Source: Candidatus Zixiibacteriota bacterium (GTDB lineage Bacteria > Zixibacteria > MSB-5A5 > DG-27). From it: DNA of 64,000 bases. The translations under genes and the position numbers were made by a program. Below, piece by piece: positions 16,871 through 26,401 of this stretch. Where the stretch lies: positions 29,849 through 93,848 of the forward strand of contig JAUWHO010000025.1 of the NCBI GenBank assembly GCA_030605835.1, in the 5' to 3' direction. The notes under the pieces were generated by a model. That model worked only from the letters and a program-made list of their open reading frames with translations, had not been told where the DNA came from and made no database searches. Each line of letters begins with the position of its first letter. Within the stretch, counting starts at the first letter, position 1.

Positions 16871-16968
16871 CTCATCCTCCAAGTGTTAGTCCTTCGGTTT
16901 TCAGTTCAGGGTATCGCAAGTGCAGACTCCGCACCTATTCGACTACCACAGACAACAATTTGAAGGGC

Positions 16969-16998
16969 ATTATAGTCAATCCCAATCTTTATTGTCAA
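16969..16998 (-). promoter_or_regulatory. Consensus promoter for the repeat lipoprotein
   Basis: Minus strand TTGACA (16993-16998), 18-bp spacer, TATAAT (16969-16974). Both boxes are perfect sigma-70 consensus. It is the best-matching promoter in the window and lies about 100 bp before the lipoprotein start. Confidence 0.8.
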
Positions 16999-17051
16999 GG
17001 AAAATCCTGTCAGCACACTGCATAGTTAGCTAATGAGCGATTCCCTCTTCC

Positions 17052-17079
17052 CTGTCTACTGTCTACTGTCTACTGTTTG
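17052..17079. repeat. 7-bp tandem repeat
   Basis: CTGTCTA three times in a row at 17052-17072, followed by a degenerate copy CTGTTTG (17073-17079). It sits just past the polA stop on the minus strand. Possible slippage site; no function seen. Confidence 0.85.
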
Positions 17080-17082
17080 CTG

Positions 17083-19803
17083 TTAATGTGCCTCCAGCCA
17101 ATTGCCTGCCGCTCCGATATCGACCTTCACCGGCACTGAGAGTTTGAGTGCCGTCTCCATCTTCTTCTCGACTAGCTCTTTGACAGTCTCCAGTTCCTTT
17201 TGGGGAACCTCGAAGACCAGTTCGTCGTGAACTTGCAGAATCATCTTAGTCTCGAGTTTCCTTCTTTTCAGTTCTCGCCAGATGTTGACCATGGCGACCT
17301 TTATCATATCAGCGGCGGTCCCTTGAATCGGAGTGTTTATGGCGGTGCGCTCCGCAAATTCACGCACCTGGCGGTTTTTGGAGCTTATCTCCGGCAGGTA
17401 GCGACGGCGTCCCAGAAGAGTGGTGACATATCCCTGGCTGCGAGCAGCATTGATAGTTCTCTCGATGTACTTTTCCACCCCGGGATAACGCCCAAAATAG
17501 ATGTCCATGAATTGTTTCGCCTCTGAAGTGGACAAGTCGGTCTGCTGAGAGAGCCCGTAAGCGGTCACCCCGTACATGATCGCAAAGTTGACGGTCTTGG
17601 CCTGTCTGCGCATCTCCGGTATAACCTTATCTATCCTCACCCCGTAGATTTCAGAGGCGGTGCGGGCATGAATGTCCTCCCCTCCCCTGAAGGATTCCGT
17701 CAAAGTCTTGTCCCTGGAGAAATGTGCCAGAACTCGTAGCTCGATTTGAGAATAATCTGCGGAGAGGATGAGGTTGTCTTCAGTAGCCGGCACGAAAGCC
17801 TTCCTCAATTCGCGACCCATTTCGGTTCTTATGGGGATGTTCTGCAGATTAGGATCTGAAGAGGACAGACGCCCGGTGGCGGTCACGGTCTGATTGAAGG
17901 AAGTGTGAACCCGATTGGTTTTGGGGTTTATCAAGTCGAAAAGGGCATCGGCATAGGTCGATTTCAGCTTGCTGAGCTGACGGTATTCTAAGATCTTCCG
18001 GGGCAGTGGATGTAACTTCGAGAGCTGCTCCAAAACCTCCACGTCGGTCGATCTCCCGGTCCCCTTCTCTGTTTTCCTCCCCGGTGGCAGTTTTAGATCT
18101 TCGAAGAGAATTTTGCGCAGTTGTATCGGCGAATTTATATTGAACTCGCATCCCGCCAAGCTGTAAATCTCGGAGGTGAGCCTCTCCATCTGTTTTTCCA
18201 GGGAAGCAGACATCTTCCTGAGGATCTTGGCGTCCAGGGAGACCCCGGCATATTCCATGTCGCAGAGCACCGGCACCAGGGGCATTTCAACCTTGTGAAA
18301 GAGCTCCTCGAGTTGGTTTTTCTTGAGAAGTGGCTCTAAAACCCCTCTTAGGCGAAGAGCGATGTCGGCATCCTCGGCGGAGTACTTCAACGCCAAATCG
18401 ATGGGAACCTCCGCGAAGCTCTTCTGCTTTTTTCCGGTTCCGATGAGCTCACCGATTTCAATCATCTTATAGTCGAGATATTTTTCGGCCAGATTGGAAA
18501 GATTGTGCTGGCGAGCGGAGGGATTCAAAAGATAGGAGGCAACCATAGTGTCGAAGGCAATGCCGCGGAGCTCAATCCCGTACTTTAGAAACACCCCTCG
18601 GTCATATTTTAGATTCTGCCCCATCTTGGAGGTTTTCTCATCCTCAAGTATAGGTTTGAGAAGGGACAGAGATTCCTGAAGGCCTAAGTTCTTCTCCCTC
18701 CCCCGGGAGAGATGTCCCAGCGGCAGATAATACCCCTCCTTTGGCACCAGAGAGAAGGAGATCCCCACCAGTTCAGCGGTGATGGGGTCTAAGCTGGTGG
18801 TCTCGGTATCGAAGGAGAAAGAGCATCTCTTTTTGATTTCCGCTGTCAACTTCTTGAGCTTGGGGATCGAATCGATGAGCCTGTATCTCCCCTTCTCTTT
18901 TTCTTCAAGCTTAACGCTCTCAGCCTTCGGGATCTCGATCCACTTCACCAGGCGGGAGAACTCCAGCTCCTCGAACAGCTTTTTCAAGGCTTTGGTGTTG
19001 AAGGAAGGCTGTCTGAACTTCTCCAGGTTCAGTTCAACCGGGACCTCGGTATCGATGGTCACCAGTTTTTTGGAAAACAGCGCCGCTTCCCTGTTGTTCT
19101 TGATCTTGTCTCTCAGCCCCTTTTGCTCGATCTTCTCGACTTCGTCCAGGATCTCTTCTAAGCTGTCAAATTTCTGCAGCAGGGGGATGGCAGTTTTCTC
19201 ACCGATGCCGGGGACTCCCGGAATGTTGTCAGATTTGTCACCCATCAAAGCCAGAGCGTCAACGATCTTCTCCGGGGGCAGTCCGAATTTCCTCTCCACG
19301 CCCTGCGGGTCGAGCCACTCCATCTCTGCTCCGCTGGTTCGGGGGTTCAAGATCTCGATGTTCTTGCCTACCAGCTGGAAGAAATCCTTGTCTCCGGTGA
19401 CCATCACCACCTTTACCCCCTTCTTTGCGGCGGCTTTGGCCAGGGTGCCGATGATGTCATCAGCCTCGTAACCATCCATCTCGATCACCGGCATATTCAT
19501 CGCCTCCAGGACTTGAAATACCCGAGGCAGAGAATCACTCATCTCCTCCGGCATCTTGGCGCGGGTCGATTTGTACTCCGGGTAAATCTTATGCCTGAAG
19601 GTCGGTGCCTTGGTGTCGAACACCACTGCGATATACTCGGGGTTTTCATCTCTGAGGATTTTCAGTATGGAATTGGTGAATCCATACGGAGCGGAGGTAT
19701 TCTCCCCTTTAGAGTTTATCAGCGGTCTGCGTATGAACGCAAAATAGCTTCGATACGCCAGAGCAGAACCGTCGATCAAAAACAGTCTTGCAGTCTCCGC
19801 CAT
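17083..19803 (-). CDS. polA: DNA polymerase I
   Basis: A 906-residue full-length Pol I. The 5'-nuclease domain covers about 1-290 (L-F-L-I-D-G-S-A-L-A-Y-R, then V-V-F-D-T-K-A). The 3'-5' exonuclease covers about 320-510 with an intact D-T-E-T first motif near 332, so proofreading is probably active, unlike in Taq or Bacillus. The polymerase domain covers about 525-906 with motif A S-A-D-Y-S-Q-I-E-L-R near 682, motif B R-R-Q-A-K-T-V-N-F-A-I-M-Y-G near 735 and motif C Q-V-H-D-E-L-V-F-E near 856. It is the last gene of the long minus-strand housekeeping run, 91 bp after nadD. The upstream SD is weak. Confidence 0.97.
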   Translation of the reverse strand: MAETARLFLIDGSALAYRSYFAFIRRPLINSKGENTSAPYGFTNSILKILRDENPEYIAVVFDTKAPTFRHKIYPEYKSTRAKMPEEMSDSLPRVFQVLEAMNMPVIEMDGYEADDIIGTLAKAAAKKGVKVVMVTGDKDFFQLVGKNIEILNPRTSGAEMEWLDPQGVERKFGLPPEKIVDALALMGDKSDNIPGVPGIGEKTAIPLLQKFDSLEEILDEVEKIEQKGLRDKIKNNREAALFSKKLVTIDTEVPVELNLEKFRQPSFNTKALKKLFEELEFSRLVKWIEIPKAESVKLEEKEKGRYRLIDSIPKLKKLTAEIKKRCSFSFDTETTSLDPITAELVGISFSLVPKEGYYLPLGHLSRGREKNLGLQESLSLLKPILEDEKTSKMGQNLKYDRGVFLKYGIELRGIAFDTMVASYLLNPSARQHNLSNLAEKYLDYKMIEIGELIGTGKKQKSFAEVPIDLALKYSAEDADIALRLRGVLEPLLKKNQLEELFHKVEMPLVPVLCDMEYAGVSLDAKILRKMSASLEKQMERLTSEIYSLAGCEFNINSPIQLRKILFEDLKLPPGRKTEKGTGRSTDVEVLEQLSKLHPLPRKILEYRQLSKLKSTYADALFDLINPKTNRVHTSFNQTVTATGRLSSSDPNLQNIPIRTEMGRELRKAFVPATEDNLILSADYSQIELRVLAHFSRDKTLTESFRGGEDIHARTASEIYGVRIDKVIPEMRRQAKTVNFAIMYGVTAYGLSQQTDLSTSEAKQFMDIYFGRYPGVEKYIERTINAARSQGYVTTLLGRRRYLPEISSKNRQVREFAERTAINTPIQGTAADMIKVAMVNIWRELKRRKLETKMILQVHDELVFEVPQKELETVKELVEKKMETALKLSVPVKVDIGAAGNWLEAH

Positions 19804-19894
19804 ATTGTTACACCCAACGAATTACCAAGCTGGTTTGCAGGTTCCCACCTGACTTAGAGCTTCCAGGAGATGTTGCTCCCGGAGGGCACCGATC

Positions 19895-20500
19895 TTACGT
19901 GACCGAATAAAGTCCATTTTCAACGATGTATTTTGCCACCCTTTCGGGAACCAGATACTGAAACGTTTTTCCCGACTTAATTCTCTTTCTTATCTCTGTG
20001 GAGGAGATGTCGATCTCCGGTCCCGGGAAAAAAATCAAGTGCGAGGGATAGCGATCCTCACCTGGAGGTAGAACATAATTGGGGCGACGGACAGCTACTA
20101 CTTTCGCCAACTTGAAAATCCGCTCCGGCTGGTGCCAATCTTTGATTTCAACGATGTTATCTGCTCCAATGATGAGATACATCTTCGCCCCCGGGTGAGT
20201 TTTCTTAAAATACTCCAGGGTGTCGGCAGTGTATGAGAACTCCTTTTTCTGTTCAACCTCGGAGACCGCGAAATGGGGATTCGATTTCACCGCCAGTTTC
20301 ACCATCTTCAGTCTATCCTGGGGAGAGGCAAAGAGGCGGCACCTTTTGTGAGGAGGTCGCGCCGTGGGAACGAAAATCACTTTCTCTAAGCTGTATCTCT
20401 CCCTGACCTCGGAGGCGACTATCAAATGCCCCATATGGATGGGGTCGAAAGTGCCGCCGAAAATGCCGATTCTCTTGGAGGGTTCTCTCTTAGGCTTCAC
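19895..20500 (-). CDS. nadD: Nicotinate-nucleotide adenylyltransferase
   Basis: A 201-residue NadD that turns nicotinate mononucleotide and ATP into deamido-NAD. The nucleotidyltransferase signature G-G-T-F-D-P-I-H-M-G-H is at 15-25 and the C-terminal I-S-S-T-E-I-R-K-R-I near 170. The start is the GTG at 20500; no ATG lies nearby and a better SD was not found, so the first few residues are uncertain. It is placed between the bamD-like gene and polA. With nadA at 2.2 kb and pncA at 43.2 kb, both the de novo and the salvage routes to NAD touch this window. Confidence 0.94.
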   Translation of the reverse strand: MKPKREPSKRIGIFGGTFDPIHMGHLIVASEVRERYSLEKVIFVPTARPPHKRCRLFASPQDRLKMVKLAVKSNPHFAVSEVEQKKEFSYTADTLEYFKKTHPGAKMYLIIGADNIVEIKDWHQPERIFKLAKVVAVRRPNYVLPPGEDRYPSHLIFFPGPEIDISSTEIRKRIKSGKTFQYLVPERVAKYIVENGLYSVT

Positions 20501-20559
20501 TCTGAAAGAAAATCAAAAGACCAATCGAGGTATTAAGGCCGACTACAAGACCGTATGAA

Positions 20560-21342
20560 TCACCCCTCACTGGTGAAAATCTCGGGGTGTTCCTGCTTGA
20601 GCTCCGAAAGCTTCTCTTCCGCCTTCCTTGTGTGTTCACTTCGGGAATAGCCGTCGATGGCTTCCATATAGGCGGATTTGGCCCGTTCCCAGCTCTTCTG
20701 CTTGCGGTAACACTCCCCCTTCTGATATTGGGCCGACTGCGCCCAGTCAGTACCGGGAAACTCCTGCAGGAGATAGTCGAAATAGACGATGGCGGCCACG
20801 TAATCGCCCACCTTCATATAGATGATGCCATTCCTGTAAGCCTTCCGGGCCAGCTTGTTGCGCAGCTCCCCAAGCTTGACCCGGGAGCTGTCGGCAAATT
20901 CACCCTCCCCAAATGCATCCAGATAAAGCGCGAACTGCTCAACGGCCTCATAGGTGCTGCTCTGATCCAAGGAATACTTCGGCGATCTTTTGTAGTGAGT
21001 CATGGCCAAATGATAGTGCCCGGCTTCGGTGAACTCACTCGCCGGAAAAGCCGAGAGCAACCGCTGAAATTCCCCAGCCGCCAGAGCATACTCTTTGTCT
21101 TTATAGTAGGACATCGCGAGGTAATATTGGGCGGTGTCGGCCAGGCTTTCTCCCGGATAATTGAAAATCAGTCGCTGGAATTCCTCCTGAGCATCCAGGT
21201 ATTTGCCTCGGTTATATTTCTCCATCGCAATCTTAAACTGGGTGCGAACGTCAGGGACCTCCTTCTCCGGTTTGCCCCCGCAGCCCAACAGTAAAAAAAA
21301 GGGCAGAAGCAGGATTAGCCAATTTCTGATAGCGGGGAACAT
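20560..21342 (-). CDS. bamD: BamD-like outer-membrane assembly lipoprotein
   Basis: A 260-residue lipoprotein with lipobox Cys at 21 (F-L-L-L-G-C). Five TPR-like units follow (Y-N-R-G-K-Y-L-D-A-Q-E-E-F near 40, Y-K-D-K-E-Y-A-L-A-A-G-E-F near 78, V-G-D-Y-V-A-A-I-V-Y-F near 180, K-S-W-E-R-A-K-S-A near 220), the fold of BamD/ComL/YfgL-type accessory proteins. BamD is the essential lipoprotein of the BAM complex that inserts beta-barrels. The ATG at 21342 follows the lytic transglycosylase stop by 4 nt and has GAGGTT before it, so coupling is likely. It could instead be a YbgF/CpoB-like TPR protein, but size and lipobox favour BamD. Confidence 0.82.
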   Translation of the reverse strand: MFPAIRNWLILLLPFFLLLGCGGKPEKEVPDVRTQFKIAMEKYNRGKYLDAQEEFQRLIFNYPGESLADTAQYYLAMSYYKDKEYALAAGEFQRLLSAFPASEFTEAGHYHLAMTHYKRSPKYSLDQSSTYEAVEQFALYLDAFGEGEFADSSRVKLGELRNKLARKAYRNGIIYMKVGDYVAAIVYFDYLLQEFPGTDWAQSAQYQKGECYRKQKSWERAKSAYMEAIDGYSRSEHTRKAEEKLSELKQEHPEIFTSEG

Positions 21343-21346
21343 AACC

Positions 21347-22072
21347 TCATCCGTTGACAGCACCTGAGACTGGAGCCAGATTCGAGCTGTCGGAGCTGTC
21401 CTCATATTTCTCTTTGAGCATAAGATAATTATCCTTTATCCTGCTGACGAACAGCTTCGGCAACCCCATCCCCAGCGAGATTCGCTCTCGCAGCGCTCCC
21501 TCACCTATGTTATATGCGATCAGAGCCTTTTTTACATCTTTGAACTTCAGGATCAGCTCAAAAAGATAGAGGCTCCCAATTCGGATGTTGAAGCTGGGCC
21601 TGAAGAGTGGGTATTCGCCCTCCCAACCTAAGTCATAGCGCTCGGCGACATCTTTCCCGACGAAAGGGCGAATCTGCATCAACCCCTGCGCCCCAACGTT
21701 GGAGATCTGCCCCTTCTTAAAGGAGCTCTCTGTCATTATCATCGCCAGAAGTAAGAAGGGGTCATAATCGTATTTTCTGCTCTCGGTGTAGATCACCATC
21801 CCGATCTGGGCAATCTCCTCATCGGTGAAGCCGATCTGGAAATCCTTTATCACCTCGAAAATCTGCAGCTTCTCCTTCAAGGTGTCGATCTCCCGCTGCA
21901 AGGAGGCGATTTCAGCTTCCTGTCGATGCACCACCCTGTCCTTCTCTGCACGATCGAAAAACAAGAAAACCGTGGCGGTGGTCTGGATCACATATATGAA
22001 GATCAGGATCAGAGTCACCGGCTTGGAGATCATTATCCCCGCCTGCCTGATGAACTTAACACCTAGTGCCAT
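21347..22072 (-). CDS. Membrane-anchored lytic transglycosylase (SLT family)
   Basis: A 241-residue protein. One membrane anchor (about 16-38) is followed by a short coiled coil (45-75) and an SLT domain with catalytic Glu at E115 in T-E-S-S-F. The family motif G-A-Q-G-L-M-Q-I-R-P follows at 127-136 and A-Y-N-I-G-E-G near 190. It would cleave peptidoglycan glycan strands to 1,6-anhydro ends in the periplasm. AGGTGAACGAAA precedes the ATG. It is the first of a close pair with the bamD-like gene, which ties wall cleavage and envelope assembly together in the operon. Confidence 0.9.
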   Translation of the reverse strand: MALGVKFIRQAGIMISKPVTLILIFIYVIQTTATVFLFFDRAEKDRVVHRQEAEIASLQREIDTLKEKLQIFEVIKDFQIGFTDEEIAQIGMVIYTESRKYDYDPFLLLAMIMTESSFKKGQISNVGAQGLMQIRPFVGKDVAERYDLGWEGEYPLFRPSFNIRIGSLYLFELILKFKDVKKALIAYNIGEGALRERISLGMGLPKLFVSRIKDNYLMLKEKYEDSSDSSNLAPVSGAVNG

Positions 22073-22090
22073 TTTCGTTCACCTCGCCTT

Positions 22091-22128
22091 GGGAAGAAGC
22101 TTCCCCGGCGGCAGATGCCGCCGGGCTA
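22091..22128. repeat. Double hairpin abutting the rimO stop
   Basis: GGGAAG-AAG-CTTCCC (22091-22105) overlaps CCCGGCGGCA-GA-TGCCGCCGGG (22104-22125), followed by CTA at 22126-22128. On the minus strand that CTA is the TAG stop codon of rimO. It belongs to the dispersed hairpin-plus-CTA family. Confidence 0.8.
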
Positions 22129-23508
22129 ACCTGATGTCCTCAGAGCCCTGGACGTCAAGTTGCCAGATCGCCTGGGCTCCTTCAGCTCTGCAACTAAATC
22201 GTAAACCTCCTGCCCGACTACCTTTACTCTTACGAAATCACCGGCTTTGAGGTTCAGGCCGGTTGTCAGAAAACAGTTGTCTATCTCCGGCGCTTGATGC
22301 TCACTTCGACAAACCCAGCGGCTGTCTGGCGCCGCCTCCCGACCTTCGACCAGCACCTCGAATTCCTCTCCGACTCTCTTCTCGTTCGCCTGGAAAATTA
22401 TATCACTTTGCAGGCTCATAAGCAAATCTAATCTTTCCTGCTTGATTTTCGCTGGAACCTGATTCGACAAACCATACGCCTTGGTCCCCTCCTCACGAGA
22501 ATAGGCAAAAGCACCCAACTGATCGAAGCGAACCTCCTGGGCGAAATCCAGAAGCTCCTGAAAATCGGCTTCGGTCTCACCGGGAAAGCCCACGATGAGA
22601 GTTGTCCTCAGGGCAACTCCAGGAACGGTAATTCTGACTCGTTCGATTAGATCGCAAATCTGCCTTTTCGTGACTTTACGGTTCATCCTCTTCAAAATCG
22701 CATCAGAGATATGCTGCAAAGGGAGATCGATATACTTGCAGATCTTTTCATTTTCGGAGATCTCTCGAATCAATTTTTCGTCCACACCTCTCGGTTGAGC
22801 ATACAAGATCCGTATCCACTTCAAATCTTCGATTCTGGAGATTTCTCGCAGTAGTCTGACGAGTTCGGGACTGCCATTAAGGTCGACCCCATAGGAAGTG
22901 GTGTCCTGAGCGATCAAGATTATCTCCTTGACTCCGGAATCGACGAGGGTTTGAGCCTCTTTGATGACGTTCTCGATGAGACGGCTTCTGAGTGGTCCCC
23001 TTATGCCGGGGATGGCACAGTAGCTGCAATGATTGTCACACCCCTCGGAGATCTTCAGGTAGGCATGAGGACGGTCGGTTGCTATCTTTCTTTGCGAATA
23101 TTCCACATAACGGGGAGCGAAGCTTCTGTCCCCTTCTGGTTCAATGGTTTTCTCATTGCGGCAGTAATTGACGAGGGAGTCTATCTCCTCCACGCCGAAG
23201 ATGGCGTCCACTTCCGGAAGAAGTTTTTTGAGCTCCCTCCGGTATCTCTGCCCAAGACAGCCGTAAAGAATGAGCTTTCTGCTTTTGTTTCCATTCTTCA
23301 TAGCGGCCAACGACAGAGTAGTCTGAATCGACTCCTCCTTGGCCTCCTGTATAAAGCCACAGCTGTTGACAATAACAATGTCTGCCTCTTCGGGATCCGA
23401 ACAGATACGAAAACCTTCACTTTCGAGAGAGCCCCTGATTATTTCGCTATCGACTTCGTTTTTAGGGCAGCCTAAGGTCTGTAGGTAGACTGTTGCATTC
23501 TTAAACAT
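22126..23508 (-). CDS. rimO: Ribosomal protein S12 methylthiotransferase
   Basis: A 460-residue RimO, which adds a methylthio group to Asp of ribosomal protein S12. The N-terminal MTTase domain has its cluster Cys at 14, 50 and 84 (L-G-C-P-K-N-E-V-D-S-E). The radical SAM triad is C157, C161 and C164 (E-G-C-D-N-H-C-S-Y-C), followed by I-R-G-P-L-R-S-R, and a TRAM-like domain comes last. P-K-N-E-V-D after the first Cys separates RimO from MiaB. The ATG at 23508 is preferred over an upstream TTG (23532), although no clear SD is present. The stop codon is contributed by a hairpin repeat, so the last residues may not be ancestral. Confidence 0.94.
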   Translation of the reverse strand: MFKNATVYLQTLGCPKNEVDSEIIRGSLESEGFRICSDPEEADIVIVNSCGFIQEAKEESIQTTLSLAAMKNGNKSRKLILYGCLGQRYRRELKKLLPEVDAIFGVEEIDSLVNYCRNEKTIEPEGDRSFAPRYVEYSQRKIATDRPHAYLKISEGCDNHCSYCAIPGIRGPLRSRLIENVIKEAQTLVDSGVKEIILIAQDTTSYGVDLNGSPELVRLLREISRIEDLKWIRILYAQPRGVDEKLIREISENEKICKYIDLPLQHISDAILKRMNRKVTKRQICDLIERVRITVPGVALRTTLIVGFPGETEADFQELLDFAQEVRFDQLGAFAYSREEGTKAYGLSNQVPAKIKQERLDLLMSLQSDIIFQANEKRVGEEFEVLVEGREAAPDSRWVCRSEHQAPEIDNCFLTTGLNLKAGDFVRVKVVGQEVYDLVAELKEPRRSGNLTSRALRTSG

Positions 23509-23558
23509 GATTTCTGGAGAAAGGTCAGGCAATCTGTGAATGGGTGAAATTTCATTTT

Positions 23559-23580
23559 GGAAGCCTGAAGGCTTCCGCTA
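23559..23580. repeat. Hairpin repeat with trailing GCTA
   Basis: GGAAGCCT-GA-AGGCTTCC (23559-23576), perfect over 8 bp, followed by GCTA. It lies between lolA and rimO and belongs to the same family as those at 22104, 33667, 58812, 58846 and 61765. Confidence 0.75.
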
Positions 23581-23602
23581 CAATTATCTTGCAAAGGATT
23601 CG

Positions 23603-24232
23603 TTACCAATCGATGATTTCTACTTCTGGAGGAACAGTGAATTCGAACTGCTCATCTTTCAGGCCAACGTTGAACTCGATAGAATCGAAAAGAAACTCCA
23701 CCTGGTTATCAACCCCGTCCCGATAGGTAAGTTTCCTCACGTACTGATTCTCCTTGTCCACCCATAACATAATGCTCGATATCCCCATTTCGGGTAAGCT
23801 GTCAACCGAAATCATATAGCAGTCCTGTTCACCGACCTCCTCGCTTCCCACAAGTTTGTAATCATCGCACAGCTTTCTCAAGAACTCCCCGGGATCAAAG
23901 GGACGACCCGAATAGCCTCCACTCTTGATCACCTGATTATTTCTCTTATCGTAAATCCAGAGAGTCTCACCGTCATAGATAATCTCCTGTCTTTCCTCCC
24001 TTAAAACGAATCTGTCCGGCTTCTTTACGAGAATCTCCCCCCGGGTGGAATCGGTCTTGGAGAAGAAATCGGAGCTTCTCCTTTCCCGAAAGTGCATCCG
24101 CCAATCGCTTGAATTCTCATAAAGCTGTTTGGTCTTCTCGACAATTCTCTCGATTTCGGAACCGGAAATATCCTGATGGAGGAATATTGTAGATAGACTC
24201 AGAAAAAGGGCTGTAAGTCGGAGAGATCGCAT
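23603..24232 (-). CDS. lolA: LolA-like outer-membrane lipoprotein carrier
   Basis: A 209-residue periplasmic protein with a signal (1-24). The LolA fold shows as an F-x-E--S--F shape near 47-60, then G-E-I-L-V-K-K-P-D-R-F, I-I-Y-D-G-E-T-L-W-I-Y-D and Q-V-I-K-S near 105, and a late M-L-W-V-D-K-E-N-Q-Y strand. LolA shuttles lipoproteins from LolCDE to the outer membrane. It starts 3 bp after the ftsK stop; the ftsK-lolA neighbourhood is common in bacteria and supports the call. Confidence 0.88.
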   Translation of the reverse strand: MRSLRLTALFLSLSTIFLHQDISGSEIERIVEKTKQLYENSSDWRMHFRERRSSDFFSKTDSTRGEILVKKPDRFVLREERQEIIYDGETLWIYDKRNNQVIKSGGYSGRPFDPGEFLRKLCDDYKLVGSEEVGEQDCYMISVDSLPEMGISSIMLWVDKENQYVRKLTYRDGVDNQVEFLFDSIEFNVGLKDEQFEFTVPPEVEIIDW

Positions 24233-24235
24233 ATT

Positions 24236-26401
24236 TCATGCCCAGCCCTTCTCTTTGAGGTAGCTCTGGTCGACTAAGACCTCTCGGGCCCTGCTGCCGT
24301 CGTAAGGACCGACAATTCCAGCGGCTTCTAACTGATCTATGAGCCGCGCGGCTCGCTGATAGCCGACCGCCAGCCGTCTCTGCAACAGAGAGACCGAACC
24401 TTGCTTGTGGCGAACGACTAACTCTGCGGCCTGCCTGAACAGATCTTCTGCTTCCTGCTCCTGCTGAGCATGCTCCTCGATTCTCTCCGGCTCCAAATGC
24501 TCTAAGGGCTTTACCTCCACCTCTTGAGACTTCACAAAGCTCGCCACCTGCTCAATTTCCCTGGTGGACACGTAAGCGCCGTGGAGCCTAATCGGTTCCG
24601 CCTTGCCGGTCATGAGAAATAGCATATCTCCGGCGCCCACGAGCTTCTCAGCTCCGTTGCAGTCCAGGATAGTTCGAGAATCGACCTTGCTTGCGACTTG
24701 AAAGGCAATTCGTGAGGAGAAGTTCGCCTTGATCAGCCCGGTGATGACGTCCACCGATGGTCTCTGAGTGGCTAAGATCAAGTGAATACCGACCGCTCTG
24801 GCCATCTGGGCCAAACGCGTGATTAGAATCTCGATTCGATTGGAGGTTCCCATCATCAGGTCCGCCAGCTCGTCAACGATTATGACCACATACGGCAATC
24901 TCTCCTGCTGGGTCACTTTAGCGTTATAATCCTCGATGCTCCTGCATCCTCTGGAGGCCAGCTTTCTATAACGCTCCTCCATCTCCACCACCACACCGGC
25001 AAAGACTTTCTCCGCCTGTTTGTAATCGGTAACAACCGCCTTCTCTAAGTGAGGCACCCCGGAGTAAACCGACAACTCCAGCATTTTGGGGTCGAAAAAG
25101 ATGAAACGCAGATCCCGAGGCGGCTTCCGATAGAACAATCCGGTGATGATCCCGTTGAGGCAGACACTCTTTCCCGAGCCGGTAGCCCCCGCAATCAGAA
25201 GGTGAGGCATCTGGGTCAAGTCGGTGACATAAGGCTGTCCATTTATGCCCTTGCCCAACGGGATGGTGAGCCTTCCCGTCGAGGTCTGGAATTCTTCCGA
25301 GCCCAGAATCTCTCGGAGATAGACGGTCTGAGGTTTGCGATTGGGTACCTCCACGCCGACGGCGGCTTTGCCGGGTATGGGGGCGACAATTCTGACCCGC
25401 TTGGCCTTCAGAGCCAAAGCCAGATCGTCGGAAAGATTAACGATCTGGCTGACCTTGACTCCAGCGGCGGGCTTGAACTCAAAACGGGTGATCACCGGGC
25501 CCGGGAATTTCTCGATTTCACCGTCAACCTCCACTCCAAATATCGCCAGAGTCCGGCGCAGTATTTCCGTGTTCGCCTCCAGCTCAGCGTCGTCCGCCCC
25601 TCCGACATCTTCGGGAGGTGCATCTAAGAGGTCAAGTGGCGGAAATCTGTAACCGCCGGGGAGCGAGACCGCCACCGGCGCTGCTCTGCGGGGAAGGTCT
25701 CTCTCAACCATAACATCAGAGTCTCTTGCCACATCAGTTGCTCCCCTCTCCGGTACCTTGACGGACTTCTCTTCTTTGAGCCTCTTCTCTCTTTTGATTT
25801 TCTGTCTTTTCTTGGACTTCAAAGGGATTCTCTTGACAGAGCTTAGAATCCGCAGGAGAAAACCTCCAGCTTCGACCGGCAGAGCTACCAGAGCGAAAAT
25901 CAAAAGCAGAGTGACGAGCACAACGTAAGACCCAATTCCCCCGAAGATTCCCGCGACCACACCGGCTGACAGATAGCTTACCTCACCACCAAAAGTAACC
26001 ACCTCCCGGTTGAAGGCACCTTTGGCGACCGATTGAAGAGAAAAAAGGGTGCCCAGGGCTAAGAGGAATAACCCAACGAAGATGAGACGTCGGCTCAAGG
26101 TCCAGAGGCCTTTGCCCAAAAGCCGATTTATTCCATAGAGGATCAAGACGAGCGGGAGAACCGAACCGAGGTAACCGAAAAACCTGAAAAGCCCGAAGGA
26201 GATCACTGCCCCGATGAAGCCACCTTGATTCTGGAAATCGAATTCAAAGGGGTTTACCAGCTTGCGACCCTGTTGCATTGCCCGCAGCTGAGCGCGGTCG
26301 AACTCATGATCGTAAGTGACAACGCTAATGAAGCAGAGAATCCCAAGCGCCAGGAGCAGAAGCCCAGCCACTCGTTGCTTTCTTTCGCGACCAACTTTCA
26401 C
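24236..26401 (-). CDS. ftsK: DNA translocase FtsK/SpoIIIE
   Basis: A 721-residue protein with four membrane spans in the first 190 residues, a basic linker (190-260), then the motor: alpha domain, Walker A G-A-T-G-S-G-K-S at 405-412 and Walker B V-I-I-V-D-E-L-A-D-L near 500. The C-terminal winged-helix gamma domain (about 655-715, Q-G-S-V-S-L-L-Q-R-R-L-A-V-G-Y) reads KOPS-type signals. It pumps chromosome ends through the septum and aligns dif sites. Length is at the short end, with little linker, like SpoIIIE. Confidence 0.96.
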   Translation of the reverse strand: MKVGRERKQRVAGLLLLALGILCFISVVTYDHEFDRAQLRAMQQGRKLVNPFEFDFQNQGGFIGAVISFGLFRFFGYLGSVLPLVLILYGINRLLGKGLWTLSRRLIFVGLFLLALGTLFSLQSVAKGAFNREVVTFGGEVSYLSAGVVAGIFGGIGSYVVLVTLLLIFALVALPVEAGGFLLRILSSVKRIPLKSKKRQKIKREKRLKEEKSVKVPERGATDVARDSDVMVERDLPRRAAPVAVSLPGGYRFPPLDLLDAPPEDVGGADDAELEANTEILRRTLAIFGVEVDGEIEKFPGPVITRFEFKPAAGVKVSQIVNLSDDLALALKAKRVRIVAPIPGKAAVGVEVPNRKPQTVYLREILGSEEFQTSTGRLTIPLGKGINGQPYVTDLTQMPHLLIAGATGSGKSVCLNGIITGLFYRKPPRDLRFIFFDPKMLELSVYSGVPHLEKAVVTDYKQAEKVFAGVVVEMEERYRKLASRGCRSIEDYNAKVTQQERLPYVVIIVDELADLMMGTSNRIEILITRLAQMARAVGIHLILATQRPSVDVITGLIKANFSSRIAFQVASKVDSRTILDCNGAEKLVGAGDMLFLMTGKAEPIRLHGAYVSTREIEQVASFVKSQEVEVKPLEHLEPERIEEHAQQEQEAEDLFRQAAELVVRHKQGSVSLLQRRLAVGYQRAARLIDQLEAAGIVGPYDGSRAREVLVDQSYLKEKGWA

